Below are positions 15,623 through 24,747 of a DNA stretch of 64,000 nt, one piece after another. Numbering within the stretch: the stretch's first letter is position 1; every line of letters starts with the position of its first letter. The DNA is from Bin34 sp963422415 (GTDB lineage Bacteria > Chloroflexota > Anaerolineae > Caldilineales > Caldilineaceae), in NCBI GenBank assembly GCA_963422415.1, contig OY729430.1, positions 930,001 through 994,000 of the forward strand, given 5' to 3'. The notes under the pieces were generated by a model that made no database searches, was not told the DNA's origin, and was given only the letters and a program-made list of their open reading frames with translations. Both the position numbers and the translations under genes were made by a program.

Positions 15623-16948
15623 ATGTCGCACGAAGCTGATCGCACCCTTGTCTCTCGACGCACTTTCCTGAAGCGATCTGCCTTCATTGGCAGCGTGGCG
15701 GGCATGGCAGCGATTGCAGGCTGTGCCGCTCCGACAACATCCCAGGAAGCAGGAGACAGCGCCGATCCTGCCGCCGCCGCTTGGGAAGTCGTCTATTGGA
15801 AGCCGCCCCATAGCGCGAAGGCCGCAGAGGTCTGGGAGCCCCTGCTGCAGCGGTTCATGGAAGCCAACGAAGGCATCACCGTGGATCATCAGGTCATACC
15901 TTGGGGCAACGTAGACGAACAGTTTACGGCCGCTTTTGCAGGTGGCGAGCCGCCCGATGTGTTCTATCTGCCCGACGAGTGGTATCCCAAGTATGTAAAT
16001 CAAGGCCAGATTTTGGACCTGACCGACAGAATCATCGACTGGGAAGACAACTACATCGAATCGGCCTGGAACATTGCCACCTACAAGGGAAGCACTTGGG
16101 GAGCTCCCTTCCTGGGTGTGGTGCAGGGCTGGCTCTGCAACAAGACTCTTTTTGCAGACAAGGGACTGGACATTCCAACCAATTGGGAAGAATTCCGAAA
16201 CGTTGCCATGGAAATGACCGACACTGATGCAGGCACCTACGGAGTCAATGTTCCGGCCAGTTCGACCAACTGGGTTGTCATGATCCCGCTTCTCGCTGCA
16301 GGAGGAGCCCAGCTGCTGAGCGATGATCTGACCGAAGTGACCGCCAATACAGAGGGTGGCCAGGCCGCCTTCCGCGCATTGCTCGAAGAGATCACGTTTA
16401 TGGACCAGTCAAGCATTCCGATTGGCTTCACCGCGGATCAGCGCAGAGACTTGGGATTCAGCGGCAATATCGGAATGACTTGGGTGGAAAATTCGGGCAT
16501 AAAAGCGCAGTGGCGCGCGGAAGCTCCAGACTTGGACTTGGATATCATTCCGATGCTGCAGTTGACGGATGACGGGAAGGACGCCAGTTGGGCCAATGTG
16601 GGCTTCATGTTCATGGCTTCCAGTTCGGCGGAAAACGATGGCGCATTCACTTTCCTGGAATATCTGTCCACGGATGAGATTCAGGTGGATTATGTGCAGA
16701 AGAGCGTGGATCTGCTTCCGCTGAAGAAGAACATTGCACCGCTTGATGACGTCGATCCCATTGTGGCCGAAATGGTTTCCTGGCTCGACCTTGGCTACGG
16801 AGTTGGCACACAGATCAGCATCCGCTGGCGCGATGCCACCAACTCGCTGGTCCAGGAATCCCATGCGGTAATGAGTGGCATAAAGACCGCCGAGCAAGCT
16901 CTGTCCGATGTAGAGGCCACTGTCAATCCTGTTTTGGACGGCCAGTAG
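15623..16948 (+). CDS. ABC transporter sugar-binding lipoprotein
   Basis: The 441-residue product begins with a Tat-like signal SRRTFLKRSAF (Arg12, Arg13) and a lipobox IAGC with Cys34. ATG 15623 follows a strong AGGAGG site. The mature domain (VVYWKPPHS, FAGGEPPDVFYLPDEWYPKYV, NIGMTWVENSGIKAQW) fits family 1 solute-binding proteins of sugar importers. A strong stem-loop terminator follows at 17000-17036, and the permease genes start only 520 bp later. The binding protein is therefore probably made in excess of the permeases, as is usual for these systems. Confidence 0.93.
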   Translation: MSHEADRTLVSRRTFLKRSAFIGSVAGMAAIAGCAAPTTSQEAGDSADPAAAAWEVVYWKPPHSAKAAEVWEPLLQRFMEANEGITVDHQVIPWGNVDEQFTAAFAGGEPPDVFYLPDEWYPKYVNQGQILDLTDRIIDWEDNYIESAWNIATYKGSTWGAPFLGVVQGWLCNKTLFADKGLDIPTNWEEFRNVAMEMTDTDAGTYGVNVPASSTNWVVMIPLLAAGGAQLLSDDLTEVTANTEGGQAAFRALLEEITFMDQSSIPIGFTADQRRDLGFSGNIGMTWVENSGIKAQWRAEAPDLDLDIIPMLQLTDDGKDASWANVGFMFMASSSAENDGAFTFLEYLSTDEIQVDYVQKSVDLLPLKKNIAPLDDVDPIVAEMVSWLDLGYGVGTQISIRWRDATNSLVQESHAVMSGIKTAEQALSDVEATVNPVLDGQ

Positions 16949-16999
16949 TTCCGATCGCTTCCCCCGGCTTGCCGCCACGGATTTTGTATGTTCCGTTGC

Positions 17000-17036
17000 A
17001 ACGCCCCTTGTATGCATGAAACATACAAGGGGCGTT
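17000..17036 (+). terminator. Rho-independent terminator after binding-protein gene
   Basis: A perfect 15-bp stem (17000-17014 with 17022-17036; core ACGCCCCTTGTATG) with the loop CATGAAA is followed by TTGTTTG. The position 50 bp after the binding-protein stop and before the permeases fits a terminator, or a partial terminator that lowers permease expression. Confidence 0.8.
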
Positions 17037-17380
17037 TGTTTGCAGGTTCTCGGTTTTACGACAAGGCAAGTTTCCTTCTCTTTCTGGCCTCGAGGATCTG
17101 GGGAGGCCTTGGCCGCGCATGGGCGTCGCTGCCCTGTCGTCTCCAAGTACAAGGTGCACCAGAATCGACTTGACTTGGACCGACTGACGGCGTAGTGAGA
17201 TCAATTGACAATCGAGCATTGGCGATCTCCCAAGCGTTCCCTGCAGGTAGGCAATTGCCTTGAAGACAGCAGTTGGTACATTCGAGATCTTGCGTTTTTG
17301 CATCCGGACATAATGTTGTATCAAAAGAGATCCCGGTTCTGTCCTTCTTCTTGGGTCCGGGCCGCAGCTCTTGCAGCTGT

Positions 17381-17400
17381 ACCCGTGGCCGGCCACGGGT
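17381..17400. promoter_or_regulatory. 20-bp perfect palindrome upstream of permeases
   Basis: ACCCGTGGCCGGCCACGGGT is a perfect palindrome 70 bp before the permease gene. It is nested in a longer imperfect inverted repeat (TTGGGTCCG at 17351-17359 with CGGACCCCAA at 17403-17412). It may be a repressor operator or a leader hairpin. Confidence 0.5.
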
Positions 17401-17471
17401 TTCGGACCCCAAAAGTGCAGACAGGCATCGCGCTGCCGCGGGCGTCTTGAGACCGCGCTGTTCTTCCAAGG

Positions 17472-18419
17472 TTGCTACAAATGGGAATCGCTTCCCCCGT
17501 CCAGACTGACCCAGAGAGTCAGATCGCGAAAATCAGCGGTCGGATCACGACCCGCAAGGTCAAGGAGACATTGTTGTGGTACGGGCTGCTTTCGCCCAGC
17601 CTCATTGTCATTTTTGGCTTTTCCACGGTTCCCTTGCTCTGGAGTCTGTATTACTCCTTGACCAAGGGCAGCATGTTGGGCCCCAAGACCTTTGTAGGTC
17701 TGGAAAACTACGTTCGCGCTGCCCGCCATCCCATCTTTCTGCTTACCTTGAAGAACACCGCCTACTACGCGATACTCACGGTTCCCACGGTCATCTTCCT
17801 GGCCATAGTCGTCGCCATCATTGTGTTTCAGATTCCCAAGGGACAAGGCTTTTTCCGCGGCACCTTCTATTTCCCCTTGATTACGCCGGTGGTAATTGCC
17901 GCGAATATCTGGGCGTACCTTGTGAATCGCGATTTCGGACCGATAAACCACATTCTGGGCTGGTTTGGCGTTCCGGCCCTAGATTGGCTGGGCAGTCCGA
18001 CATACGCCATTCCGGCCATTGTCATGATGGAAATCTGGCGAGGTTTTGGGTTTTACGTAATCATTCTCTTTGCCGCACTCCAATCCATTCCCCGCGAAAT
18101 GTATGAAGCCGCCCGCATTGACGGGGCTCAGTTCTGGCGGATCATTGGGAGCATTACCCTGCCGCTGCTGCGCCCGGCGCTGGGATTTTGCTTCATCATG
18201 GCCACCATATTCAATTTCCAGTTGTTTGATGCCGTTTATGTGCTGACCAAAGGCGGACCGGCCTGGTCCACCGCCACAGTGAGCTGGTACGTATACCAGC
18301 AGGCCTTTGAATCGGACAATATTGGCTTTGCCAGCACTATGGGCATAGTGCTTCTGGTCGTAATCCTGACTCTCTCGCTGATCCAGTTGCGCTTCTTCAG
18401 AAGCGATATCGAGTTTTAG
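17472..18419 (+). CDS. ABC sugar transporter permease, MalF/UgpA type
   Basis: The 315-residue integral membrane protein has about six spans (LLSPSLIVIFGFSTVPLLWSLYY first) and the EAA loop EMYEAARIDGAQFWRII. The start may be 17472 (MLQM) or 17481 (MGIASP); neither has a clear Shine-Dalgarno site, and CAAGG at 17467 is nearest. A cytosolic N-terminus of about 35 residues precedes the first helix. It partners the next gene, 11 bp downstream, in a CUT1-type sugar pore. No ATPase gene is linked. Confidence 0.9.
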   Translation: MLQMGIASPVQTDPESQIAKISGRITTRKVKETLLWYGLLSPSLIVIFGFSTVPLLWSLYYSLTKGSMLGPKTFVGLENYVRAARHPIFLLTLKNTAYYAILTVPTVIFLAIVVAIIVFQIPKGQGFFRGTFYFPLITPVVIAANIWAYLVNRDFGPINHILGWFGVPALDWLGSPTYAIPAIVMMEIWRGFGFYVIILFAALQSIPREMYEAARIDGAQFWRIIGSITLPLLRPALGFCFIMATIFNFQLFDAVYVLTKGGPAWSTATVSWYVYQQAFESDNIGFASTMGIVLLVVILTLSLIQLRFFRSDIEF

Positions 18420-18430
18420 CGAGAGGCGGT

Positions 18431-19384
18431 GTGCCACATGCCGAGTCCTTGGCGACGTCTGGCAAGAGACAGGTGCGGCAGTCAATTCGGGATTCGGGAC
18501 GAGTCGAGTTTCAGGTGCAGATGATGGCTGCGAGCTTCGGCAGCATGCGCTCCAAGCGTGCAACCAGAATTTGGCAGACCGCTTTCTATGCCATCGTGAT
18601 CGCCCTGTCAGTTGCGACTGTCGTGCCCTTTCTGTTCATGGCATCGACCGCGTTCACCAAGTCGTTCACCATGATGACGTATCCTCCTTCGCTGATTCCC
18701 GAGAATCCCTCGCTGGACAATTTCTACGAGATTGTCTTCGTTTTTCAGAAAGGCCTGTTTCCGCGGTGGTTCTTCAACACGGTCTTTACCACTGTCCTCA
18801 TAACCGGGGGCAGTCTCCTGATGAATACATTGTCAGGGTACATATTCGCCAAGAAGAGCTTTTACGGCCGAGATCTGCTTTTTACCCTGCTATTGGCTAC
18901 CATGATGGTGCCTGTGGCCGTGGTCTTGATCCCTTCGTTCCAAATTATCCGTGTCTTCAAGTTGTTCAATACCTATTGGGCTCTCATCATTCCGGCCTTG
19001 GCCACGCCCTTTGGCATTTTCATGATGCGGCAATTCATTAGCAGCCTGCCTACCGAGCTCATAGAGGTGGCCAAGATTGATGGCGGCAGTGAACTCCGTA
19101 TTTTCTGGTCCATCATCATTCCTCTGTCTACGCCGGGGATGGCCGCTCTCGGCATATTCACAGTCATGAACGCGTGGAATGCATTTCTTTGGCCGCTCAT
19201 AGTCCTGCGAGCCAACGAAATGCGTACCCTCGTCGTCGGGTTGGCCACTGTGCAGAGCGAGTTCAATATCAACTACGGGCTGGTCATGGCCGGCTCCGTT
19301 TTGACCGTTCTGCCCCTCCTCGTCATCTATCTGGCGTTCCAGCCCTACTTCATTGAGGGTTTGCGCATGGGATATGGCAAATAG
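18431..19384 (+). CDS. ABC sugar transporter permease, MalG/UgpE type
   Basis: The product is 317 residues from a GTG at 18431 with GAGAGG just upstream; an ATG at 18524 (MAASFGSMRSKRATRIW) is a good alternative, since the first 30 residues are unlike the family. Six membrane spans and the EAA loop ELIEVAKIDGGSELRIF are present, and the end (FIEGLRMGYGK) is typical. It is the second half of the pore encoded with 17472-18419. The binding protein 15623-16948 probably serves this pair. Confidence 0.9.
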   Translation: MPHAESLATSGKRQVRQSIRDSGRVEFQVQMMAASFGSMRSKRATRIWQTAFYAIVIALSVATVVPFLFMASTAFTKSFTMMTYPPSLIPENPSLDNFYEIVFVFQKGLFPRWFFNTVFTTVLITGGSLLMNTLSGYIFAKKSFYGRDLLFTLLLATMMVPVAVVLIPSFQIIRVFKLFNTYWALIIPALATPFGIFMMRQFISSLPTELIEVAKIDGGSELRIFWSIIIPLSTPGMAALGIFTVMNAWNAFLWPLIVLRANEMRTLVVGLATVQSEFNINYGLVMAGSVLTVLPLLVIYLAFQPYFIEGLRMGYGK

Positions 19385-19606
19385 GCCAATCCGCAAAGGG
19401 ACCGGATCCGTACTGCACCGGCCGTTGATCCGTCTCTGGCGTCCTGGGCAACCTGTCTCGGCGTGGAGCGGAAGGAATTCAGAGATCGTGGATTTGCGAA
19501 GGATGCATTGCCTCTAGGCAGGCGCCGGCAGCCGAATTCTCGCGAGCCCGTGCCCTGCACCGCAGAACCTTGGCGCCAAGAAAATGAAGTGGAGAGGAAT
19601 ATCCGA

Positions 19607-20221
19607 ATGACTCGATTTATTGCTGCCTATGACACGGAATTCGCGGGCGAATGTCTCTCGGCCTGTAGATCCATAAGGGATGTCCATGCCGAATTTGATT
19701 TTTTCGCCACCTTTTTCATCGTGGGAAAACGATTGGAAGAGGAAGGGAGAGAGTATCGAGACCTGCTTGGCGATGTTCCCTCATTTGAAATAGCGTCGCA
19801 CACGTATTCTCACAGAATGCTGCGTGACCACCCCTTTTGCGGACGCGCGCCCGGCAAGGAAGCGCGGTTGCGGGAACTCCCCGGACACGGCTGGCACGAG
19901 AATCTGCTGAAGGGCCACAATCTGACCGACCGTATACAACGCATACTCGCCTGGCCTCCTCAATTTCCCGAAGCCATTCCCCTAGGCCCAGTCGCGACGC
20001 CAGAGGAAGAATTTGCCATCCATCGCATTTTTGTCACCCGGGCAGTAGAGCTTGGCTTGCCATATGTTTCGTTGATTTGGCATCCATGGTCCTTGCAACG
20101 CTTTGATCCTGAAATGAGAATGTTGAGGTTGTTATTCGCCTTTGTACAAGAAAGTGGTCTGGAATCCACCACTTATGAAAGGGAGTGGCAGCGGGCTGCA
20201 CAGATCCGATCAGTGGTTTAG
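19607..20221 (+). CDS. Short NodB-like polysaccharide deacetylase, apparent internal deletion
   Basis: The start at 19607 follows GGAGAGGA. The 204-residue product keeps the N-terminal AAYDTE (Asp9) and the metal motif EIASHTYSH (His65, His69). It also keeps the C-terminal LPGHGWHENLLKGHN and YVSLIWHPWSL, which I associate with one larger subfamily of about 300 residues. The region between, where the RPPCG-type motif should be, is missing: the sequence jumps from CGRAPGKEA to RLRELPGHGW. The frame is kept, so it may be expressed, but loss of the central strands probably inactivates it. It closes the importer cluster and may be a relic partner of the 14458 deacetylase. Confidence 0.7.
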   Translation: MTRFIAAYDTEFAGECLSACRSIRDVHAEFDFFATFFIVGKRLEEEGREYRDLLGDVPSFEIASHTYSHRMLRDHPFCGRAPGKEARLRELPGHGWHENLLKGHNLTDRIQRILAWPPQFPEAIPLGPVATPEEEFAIHRIFVTRAVELGLPYVSLIWHPWSLQRFDPEMRMLRLLFAFVQESGLESTTYEREWQRAAQIRSVV

Positions 20222-20531
20222 CCTGCCATTTCCGCTATTCCATTTATGCAAGGCGCTCTCTGTTCGCGGTACAACCAAGCCGCACACTCCGGCAGAGCGA
20301 CACTGGAGCGGCAGTTTTCGCGCGGGGATACTCGTCCCCGCTGACGTTGGTCATGCCCAATGGGTCTTCTGAGTGGTCAGGCGCCGGAGCGCCGTTGTCT
20401 AGGTGAGGTTGATTTCATTCTGATGGCCACCAGGCAACAGGTTGCTCAGGCATTGGCGGCAACCGCCACCTGTAGCGATCTGAACGCAACGCGATGTCGT
20501 TCCTCTGCCATCATCCTGCCGACTTTGGAAT
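20222..20531. other. Intergenic, nothing recognised
   Basis: Between the short deacetylase gene and the decayed gene at 20532 I see no gene, repeat or hairpin. Confidence 0.5.
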
Positions 20532-21389
20532 ATGGGCAAGTGCAGATATCAGAATTATGACATGCAATCGGCAGTTCATTGCTACGGTGGGCATGTCCGC
20601 GAGAACATGCCCACCTTCGCCATGTTGCTGAATGTCGCTGAAATTTTGGATGCAATCCGCAACGACCCAAGGGTACGGGATGCACTGCGTCAAGAATTGC
20701 TCAGTCAGGATCTGCTGGAATTGCCTGAGCGGTTTGCCGAATATATGGCCAGTACGAACGCGCGGCTGGACGGGCTGACGGAAATTCTTGCTCAGTTCAT
20801 GGCCTCCACCAACCAAAGGCTGGAATTGCTGGAAGAGGGCTAGATCGAGCTGCGCGCTGGGCAACAACGCATGGAAACCGACGTCAGGCGTATTGACGGG
20901 CGCCTAGACAACGGATTCGCTACCAATTACGAGATGAAAGTGGCGACCAACATCGGCAGCATTGCAGGCCAGCACCTGCGCTTGCGCAGGACCGATATCT
21001 TGAAATCCGTCAATTTTCCTTGTTCACAGGAGCTCGTCGATCTGGTTGACGAAGCGGAAGATACAGGACGCATCACCGAGCGGGCCAACCACGACCTCTG
21101 GCTGCTGGACCCAATCTTCCCCGGAACGCACCGAGAAGACAACCAGCTTGTGTACGTAGCGGCTGAAGTGTCCACCACAGTCGGCGACGATGACATCAAG
21201 CGGGCAACCGAGAGGGGATCGGCGCTCGCAACGGTGATATCTGCCGGAATTGGTTCCAAAATTGAATCCAGACAAAGGCAATTGGCGGAAATCCAGCGGC
21301 GTAACCATCGTGACAAGTCCGGTCAATTGACTGAGTTGCCGGAATCGGCAGGCATTCAAACGGAGCCTCCACCTGTCGCAAGGGCCTAG
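20532..21389 (+). pseudogene. Decayed coiled-coil/possible PD-(D/E)XK protein, in-frame stop
   Basis: Two frames in the same register are separated by a TAG at 20841-20843. The first ends in the repeated ASTNARLDGLTEILAQFMASTNQRLELLEEG, and reading on through the stop continues the pattern (IELRAGQQRMETDVRRIDGRLD). The second part has NHDLWLLDP and VYVAAEVSTTVGDDDI, which could be the D...ExK core of a restriction-type fold. Near the 3' end a frameshift is likely, because the other frame reads SSGVTIVTSP as an intact member would. The nonsense mutation plus the frameshift make it a pseudogene. Function of the family is unknown to me. Confidence 0.7.
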
Positions 21390-21589
21390 GACTATGTGCC
21401 GTAGGGTGGCGTCATTTGCAGATAGACGAGGATACAGCCGCCAATCCTCGTCGAGGACCTGCGCAGGACTCCCCACCCAACAATTACAACCCCTGCCTCT
21501 TGTGTGGAGAGGCAGAGGCAGGATCCGGCTGCACCCGCCTTTGCCGCCGAGGCGAAGTGTAGGCGCCTTGATCATTGCAGCGCCAAGGA

Positions 21590-22780
21590 CTAGACAACCC
21601 CTGCCTTTCGCATGGCTTCCAATGTTTCATAACAGGCGGCTAACGGATGATAATCCGTCTTGGCGGCCGGACTCTTGAGATCATCGTATTTCTGATTGTC
21701 AGCGTTCAAGACGCGGTGCCAAGCGCCATGTTCATGATCGACAAAGTGGCGGTCGGAAAACTCCCATACCTTGTCATACCATACCCAGTAGCGGGCATCG
21801 TGGGTTCTGAGTGCCAGAAGGGCCGCGGCAGCGAAAGTCTCGGCCAGAACCCAGTAGTAGCGATCGGTGTCCAGAATGCGCCCATCGGGCGCAAACGTGT
21901 AATGCATGCCTCTGCGTTGGTGGTCCCAAGTCTTTCCCACGGCAATGTCAAAGAGATTGCGGGCACGCTCCAACATCCAGTCTTCCGAACGGTAGCGTTC
22001 GAGGATCAGCAGCAGCTTGGCCCATTCCGTAAAGTGGCCCGGAAGGTATCCATAGGGCTTGAAGAGATTTTGGGGATCATCCTTGTTGAATTCCCAATCA
22101 TGAGTCCAATCGGTATGGTAGTGCTCCCAGATCAGACCATCCGCCCGGTCGGCCAGATCGACACAAATGCGCTGTGCCAATAGATAGGCGCGGTCCAGAC
22201 ACCGGATTGCGCCCGTGGCTTCGTACGCCGACAACATGGCTTCGCACATGTGCATGTTGGGATTTTGGCCACGGTAGGGTGCAATCGCCTGCCAGTCCCC
22301 GGCTGCAATCTCGTCCACATAAAGTTGTGCATCCGGATCCCAGAAGCGAGTCTCGAGCAAGTCATAGATGTCGGAGACCAAGGCGGACGCGTCCGCGACA
22401 CCGGCTTTGGTTGCACCGGCCGCGGCCAACAGCGCAAAGGCATGACCATAGCAGTGACGCGTGCCATCTTCTACGGCCCGACCTTGTAAAATCCAGGCAA
22501 AGCCACCATCAGGTTGACGGTGTGTCTCTTGCAGGAAACGCAATCCATGTGATGCCGCCTTTCGGTACGTCGGCTCGTCCAGGATCAGAGAGGCCAAAGA
22601 ATAGTTGTACACAAAGCGGCACGTTCCTACCAGATGCTTTGTTGTGCGATCGAAGACCGAGCCGTCATCGCGCAGTTGGTTTATGTATCCTCCCAGTTCC
22701 TTGTCGATGCAGACCGGATGGTAGAACGACATAATGCTGCGAATGTGATCGCGCAAGAACGCAGCGTCGCGAAAGGACAT
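21590..22780 (-). CDS. AGE-family sugar epimerase/isomerase (N-acylglucosamine 2-epimerase fold)
   Basis: The start at 22780 (MSFRDAAFLRDHI) follows GGGGAG and gives 396 residues, the family's normal size; the frame is open another 384 bp but without homology. The (alpha/alpha)6-barrel pattern is clear, with RHCYGHAFALLAAAG carrying a catalytic histidine, FWDPDAQLYVDE, NPNMHMCEAMLSAYEATG, and YHPLAACYETLEA near the end. Such enzymes interconvert N-acyl-glucosamine/mannosamine, cellobiose/mannose or sulfoquinovose-type sugars. It is divergent from the aminotransferase at 23110. A sugar isomerase acting on an imported sugar is likely; the precise substrate is open. Confidence 0.88.
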   Translation of the reverse strand: MSFRDAAFLRDHIRSIMSFYHPVCIDKELGGYINQLRDDGSVFDRTTKHLVGTCRFVYNYSLASLILDEPTYRKAASHGLRFLQETHRQPDGGFAWILQGRAVEDGTRHCYGHAFALLAAAGATKAGVADASALVSDIYDLLETRFWDPDAQLYVDEIAAGDWQAIAPYRGQNPNMHMCEAMLSAYEATGAIRCLDRAYLLAQRICVDLADRADGLIWEHYHTDWTHDWEFNKDDPQNLFKPYGYLPGHFTEWAKLLLILERYRSEDWMLERARNLFDIAVGKTWDHQRRGMHYTFAPDGRILDTDRYYWVLAETFAAAALLALRTHDARYWVWYDKVWEFSDRHFVDHEHGAWHRVLNADNQKYDDLKSPAAKTDYHPLAACYETLEAMRKAGVV

Positions 22781-23109
22781 ATCTGATTGCTCCCCAATGC
22801 TTGGGCTGCAACGATACATGTCCAGCAAGCAGCGCTGCAAAACGTCACCGCCAGATGGTTCTCGATCAAACAGGACAAGGGCCCATTGTGCAGGGTCTCG
22901 GCCACAAGCAGTCTCTAGGCAGAGATGTAATGGACGATCGGGCAGGCTTGACGGATGGCGCCCCATCGGTTGTGGAGAAGGCTGTCGCCAGACATGATTG
23001 ACGATTGGGGGCTTGTGCCTTCCCTGCTTGCAGACTCTGCAGAGCATCTGGTTCCAGCCGCCAGCATGACGGGACAGCCAATCCCCCAGAAAAAGCCACG
23101 GGAGAAAAT
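22781..23109. other. Divergent intergenic region, 329 bp
   Basis: This stretch separates the minus-strand AGE epimerase from the plus-strand aminotransferase and should hold both promoters. I could not identify convincing -35/-10 boxes or an operator. Confidence 0.4.
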
Positions 23110-24492
23110 ATGACGACGAGGACGGATCCACAGGCATTGGCATTGCATGGCGGGCCCCAAGCACACCCTCAAGTTGAAGGCAGGTCCCAACCCAAAATAG
23201 GGGTTGAGGAATTCATGTCTATCGCCGAACGGTTTGGATTTTCGGGAACAGTGCAGGAAGAAATTCGCGCCGTAATTTCCAATGCGGATCTGGGACCGGG
23301 ACCCAATCTGGCCAAATATGCGACCCCTTACCCAGCGCAAACGAAGGGAGAGGCGTTTGAACGTCTGGCGCGCCACACGTTTGGCACAGAATACGCTTTG
23401 GGAGTCAGTTCAGGCACGGCGGCTCTGCACAGCGCCTTCGTAGCGGCTGGCGTGGGACCCGGCGCCGAGGTTATCTGTCCGGCCATTGGGTTCTATGCCA
23501 CGGCCGCGGCTGTTGTGCATTCAAAAGGGGTTCCTATCTTCTGCGATGTTGATTCCTCCTTGGGAATTGACCCAACTCAAATTGAATCGCTGATTACAAG
23601 TCGTACAGTCGCCATAGCGCCCACGCACGTCATGGGCAGCGTTTGTGATATCGAGGCGGTCGTGGAAATCGCTGGACAGCACAACCTGAAGGTCGTTGAA
23701 GACTGTGCACAGTCTCCCGGCGCCCGGTTCAAGGGCCAGTATGTGGGCACGTTCGGACACATGGGCTGCTTCAGCATTTCCTGTTACAAGATAATCGGAG
23801 GGGGCGAGGGCGGCTTGGTCATTACCAACGAGGAAAGACTGTGGGAACGGGTCAACCAGCTTGCCGAATGTGGTGGCCTGTGGCGAAAAGACCGGTTCGC
23901 TCCGCCTCGCTACGAGGGAGAACTGTTTTCTGGGACCAACTATCGGATGTCCGAGCTGGAGGCCGCCGTTGACGTGGTCCAGCTGGGAAAGCTGAGTGAC
24001 GTAGTCCAGCGCTTCCATGACGTCAAGATGCAAATTCTGGAATCTCTGAAGACGTATAGAGAAATCGAACCACAGAAACTCAATGATCCCTCCGGTGAAG
24101 TAGGCTATCTGCTGCGGTTCTTTCCCGCTACCCTTGGACTGGGGGAACAAATTGTCACGGCGCTCAAGGCAGAGGGCGTTGCCTGCAGCATGCGAGGCCG
24201 CAATTCTCGACCTGATTGGCATGTATATTCGAATATGTTTCCCATTACGACCAGAACGGGCACGACCCCAAGTGACCGTCCCTTTGATGACCGGGTCCAT
24301 CTCGGAAGGGGTGGTCGCATCGAATACGCTCGAGGCGTCTGTCCCGTGGCCGACGATCTCTTTGACCGGAATGTCTCCGTGCACCTTGACCAATGGTATT
24401 CGCAATTGGACTGCACTCAGATTGCCGCGGGGATCAACAAGGTTCTTTCGGCTTTCTGCACGGAAGACAGCAGGGCAACTCCGTGGATCTGA
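23110..24492 (+). CDS. DegT/DnrJ/EryC1/StrS-type PLP aminotransferase
   Basis: The start at 23110 (MTTRTDPQALALHGG) follows GGGAG closely and gives 460 residues. Typical motifs are GVSSGTAALHSAFVAAGVGPG, EDCAQSPGARFKG and CFSISCYKIIGGGEGG, with Lys227 expected to bind PLP. NYRMSELEAAV is the substrate-loop motif. These enzymes usually transaminate nucleotide-keto sugars or inosose-like cyclitols; the opening LHGGPQAHP and the long C-terminus are more like the scyllo-inosamine/AHBA-type subgroup, but that is only an impression. No nucleotide-sugar genes are adjacent, so a catabolic or secondary-metabolite role is equally possible. Confidence 0.88.
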   Translation: MTTRTDPQALALHGGPQAHPQVEGRSQPKIGVEEFMSIAERFGFSGTVQEEIRAVISNADLGPGPNLAKYATPYPAQTKGEAFERLARHTFGTEYALGVSSGTAALHSAFVAAGVGPGAEVICPAIGFYATAAAVVHSKGVPIFCDVDSSLGIDPTQIESLITSRTVAIAPTHVMGSVCDIEAVVEIAGQHNLKVVEDCAQSPGARFKGQYVGTFGHMGCFSISCYKIIGGGEGGLVITNEERLWERVNQLAECGGLWRKDRFAPPRYEGELFSGTNYRMSELEAAVDVVQLGKLSDVVQRFHDVKMQILESLKTYREIEPQKLNDPSGEVGYLLRFFPATLGLGEQIVTALKAEGVACSMRGRNSRPDWHVYSNMFPITTRTGTTPSDRPFDDRVHLGRGGRIEYARGVCPVADDLFDRNVSVHLDQWYSQLDCTQIAAGINKVLSAFCTEDSRATPWI

Positions 24493-24747
24493 ATATCCTA
24501 CCGATGTGCATCTGGCCGATTTCCTTTACCACCTCTTTCGATCCTGGCCCGTTGCAGGGCAGGGGTGTCAGCATTTTGGCACTGTCATGAATCTGGGTTG
24601 TACAGAGTCCCCGCACACTCGCCTGGGCCCCGTTGGCACCGCCCAACTGGTCTTCCGTCAGGGTATATTGGGCTGCCCACAGTCTTTGTCATCGTGATCG
24701 TCATTTGCTGCCACTTCCTGGAATCCGCCCCACAGCCCAAGGACAAG

